Source: Nitrososphaerota archaeon | Lineage (GTDB): Archaea > Thermoproteota > Nitrososphaeria > Nitrososphaerales > Gagatemarchaeaceae | NCBI GenBank assembly: GCA_005877185.1 | Contig: VBPQ01000093.1 | Span: forward strand, 1-5,613 | DNA length: 5,613 nt | Direction: 5' to 3' | Shown here: positions 4,666 through 5,613 of the stretch, one piece after another | How the letters are laid out: each line of letters starts with the position of its first letter | Position numbering within the stretch: the first letter of the stretch is position 1 | The notes under the pieces: generated by a model | Seen by the model: only the letters and a program-made list of their open reading frames with translations | What the model was told of the DNA's origin: nothing | Databases searched by the model: none | Position numbers and translations under genes: made by a program

Positions 4666-4739
4666 GGGTCGGCGGTCAAATCCGGTTGGATGGCAGGCTC
4701 GCACCTTCGAAGTCGCGAGTTCAATTCTCATCAGACCCA
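4666..4739 (+). tRNA. Intronless degenerate tRNA-like sequence, probable tRNA-Glu-derived pseudogene
   Basis: The 74-base unit folds as a weak cloverleaf. GGGTCGG (4666-4672) pairs 6 of 7 with CAGACCC (4732-4738), followed by A. GTC/GAT bracket a D loop with CCGGTT. The T arm is GCGAG-TTCAATT-CTCAT with one mismatch. The anticodon loop CTCGCAC (4698-4704) would read CGC, but preceding CAGG and the loop match the copies at 1165 (CAGGCTTTCAC) and 3871 (CAGGCTCTCAC). Only A29-T41, G30-T40 and G31-C39 hold in the anticodon stem, and base 8 is C rather than T, so it is unlikely to be functional. It lacks both inserts of the other copies and so helps define them as introns. Confidence 0.45.
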
Positions 4740-4752
4740 TTCATTCGTGTGT

Positions 4753-4770
4753 GGTCCGAATCCGCCCCGG
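4753..4770 (+). repeat. 18-bp perfect repeat of the tRNA 3' end (attachment-site-like)
   Basis: GGTCCGAATCCGCCCCGG is identical to 3957-3974, the T-arm and acceptor 3' part of the tRNA at 3871. A weaker relative occurs at 1250-1268. No tRNA 5' half precedes it. Short tRNA 3'-end duplications are what tyrosine integrases leave behind, but no integrase is present in the 796 bp between the copies. Confidence 0.55.
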
Positions 4771-4887
4771 ACCGCCCTGCCATTTGGAAGATTAGCTGCT
4801 TTGCCCTGGTGTGAGGTGATCATCTCTTTGCCCCTCCCTGCGGCTAGAGATTCTGTGGGTTGACCTTGGCAGGCACAAAGGTTAAGA

Positions 4888-4912
4888 TTGGTCAAATTGA
4901 CCTAATTGGTCA
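4888..4912. promoter_or_regulatory. Candidate operator: three alternating GGTCA half-sites before the nucleotidyltransferase gene
   Basis: GGTCAAATTGACC (4890-4902) is a perfect 13-base palindrome. Its right arm forms a second palindrome with the next site (TGACC-TAATT-GGTCA, 4898-4912), so TTGGTCA is directly repeated 18 bases apart. The cluster ends exactly at ATG 4913. GTTAAGA at 4881-4887 is a possible box A for a leaderless mRNA, and the cluster would then cover the transcription start. Confidence 0.5.
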
Positions 4913-5613
4913 ATGTTCCGGCCTCCACCTCCGTGGCTCTTCAGGAGATATGCTGAGCTGCTTTTCCAGACAAATTATTTGCCCTTCACCGTAGGGGGGG
5001 CGAGACGGGTCTTCTCTGCCGGCGAGGTTCCACCAGCCGTCCAGCTGGCAAGGCTCTCCAAGCTCGGTTGGCTGGACCGATGGGCGAGGGGAACATACAG
5101 GGTGGTCCACCCCCTGGTTTGCATGAGGGACATGGTCGCTCCTGGCTGGAGAGGCTGTGTGCAGCAGAAGGACAGGCTCCCGATCCTAGAGTTGGCGGTT
5201 GCTAGGGTCTTCGAGGGATTCGGGAGCGCGCTAAGGAGTCTTGTCCTCTTCGGTTCCCTCGCGCGGGGAAAAGCAAACGATGAGAGCGACATCGACCTCC
5301 TGCTGGTGGCAGACGGTCTGCCCGATAGCTACGACAAGCGCCTAGCGATGATACGTTCGATTCTCTCGTTTGAGCCGATAGAAAAATGGAGGAGTCTGCT
5401 CTGGAAGGAGAGGCGTGTCTACCCTCTCGTCGAGGTCGTACCTCTCACGGCAGAGGAGGCACTGACGACGCATCCTTTCTACCTGGACATGACAGAGAGC
5501 GCGATAATGATATACGACAGAGAGATGTTCTTCGCTCGAAAGCTCGATGACCTGAAGGCGAGGCTGGAGAAGATTGGGGCGTTCAAGTCTGTCTTACCGA
5601 GCGGTCAGTGGTT
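4913..5613 (+). CDS. Nucleotidyltransferase-domain protein with N-terminal winged-helix-like region (runs off right edge)
   Basis: The visible 233 residues begin MFRPPPPWLFRRYAELLF. Residues about 20-70 (TVGGARRVFSAGEV..LARLSKLGWLDRWARGTYRV) look like a winged-helix DNA-binding domain with a wing at GTYRV. Residues about 90-180 form an MNT/Pol-beta-type nucleotidyltransferase core: GSLARGK (114-120), D126 and D128 in ESDIDLLLV, and a third acidic position at E174 (LVEVVPL). The rest (FYLDMTESAIMIYDREMFFARKLDDLKARLEKIG) is the helical tail common in archaeal proteins of this type. The catalytic residues look intact, so it could transfer nucleotides to a protein or RNA. Many relatives are antitoxins of HEPN toxins, but no HEPN gene is visible, and one could lie beyond the edge. 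Substrate unknown. No ribosome-binding site is seen; the ATG directly follows a putative operator, suggesting a leaderless mRNA. Confidence 0.85.
   Translation, partial: MFRPPPPWLFRRYAELLFQTNYLPFTVGGARRVFSAGEVPPAVQLARLSKLGWLDRWARGTYRVVHPLVCMRDMVAPGWRGCVQQKDRLPILELAVARVFEGFGSALRSLVLFGSLARGKANDESDIDLLLVADGLPDSYDKRLAMIRSILSFEPIEKWRSLLWKERRVYPLVEVVPLTAEEALTTHPFYLDMTESAIMIYDREMFFARKLDDLKARLEKIGAFKSVLPSGQW

Noticed and set aside
4666..4739. Functional tRNA-Ala(CGC)
   Set aside because: The CGC loop exists, but the anticodon stem hardly pairs, base 8 is C and the body matches the neighbouring Glu-like copies, so a derived relic is more likely.
4910..5292. Minus-strand frames opposite the nucleotidyltransferase
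   Set aside because: Antisense to the GSxARG...DxD core; no motifs.
1..5613. CRISPR array
   Set aside because: No regularly spaced direct repeats; the repeats seen are tRNA-related copies, element ends and an operator-like cluster.

Overview
The window reads as archaeal chromosomal DNA with a decayed accessory patch between two better-preserved genes. Archaeal signs are an XPB/Rad25-type SF2 helicase of the short archaeal kind, AbrB-PIN (VapBC) pairs, tRNA-like genes with apparent introns, box A-like promoters 25-35 bases upstream of starts, frequent GTG/TTG starts, and a small clan AA aspartic protease. A TACK-group archaeon is a reasonable guess, but nothing here fixes the lineage.

Layout. 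(1) 1-1070, minus strand: an XPB helicase gene running off the left edge. An intein begins inside its Walker B motif, right after IIDE. The intein splicing domain is followed, in a different frame, by two C2H2 zinc fingers that probably belong to the intein homing-nuclease region. (2) 1165-1272: a degenerate, intron-bearing tRNA-like gene. (3) 1308-3207, minus strand: a vapB-vapC operon whose vapC is split by a 1245-bp tnpB element (1706-2950). The element has 18/20 terminal inverted repeats and is flanked by the perfect 8-bp direct repeat GTTTGAAT. Removing the element and one repeat copy restores a full-length 136-residue VapC. The tnpB gene itself is frameshifted. (4) 3454-3819, plus strand: an aspartic protease pseudogene with two compensating frameshifts. 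(5) 3871-3978: a better-preserved intron-bearing tRNA gene related to the one at 1165, with its own TATA box. (6) 4051-4510, minus strand: a second vapB-vapC pair whose toxin has lost its middle. (7) 4666-4770: a third, intronless tRNA-like relic and an 18-base perfect copy of the tRNA 3' end. (8) 4913-5613, plus strand: an intact but edge-truncated winged-helix/nucleotidyltransferase gene behind a cluster of alternating GGTCA half-sites.

Taken together, the 1.1-4.8 kb stretch looks like an insertion graveyard. tRNA-like copies punctuate toxin-antitoxin modules and a TnpB element. Both toxins are broken while both antitoxins are intact. The strongest points for follow-up are the tnpB element with TIR and target-duplication-like repeats, the XPB Walker B intein with out-of-frame zinc fingers, and the related tRNA-like copies with conserved internal inserts. 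Several one- or two-base frameshifts occur, so raw-read confirmation matters before all of them are taken as real decay.
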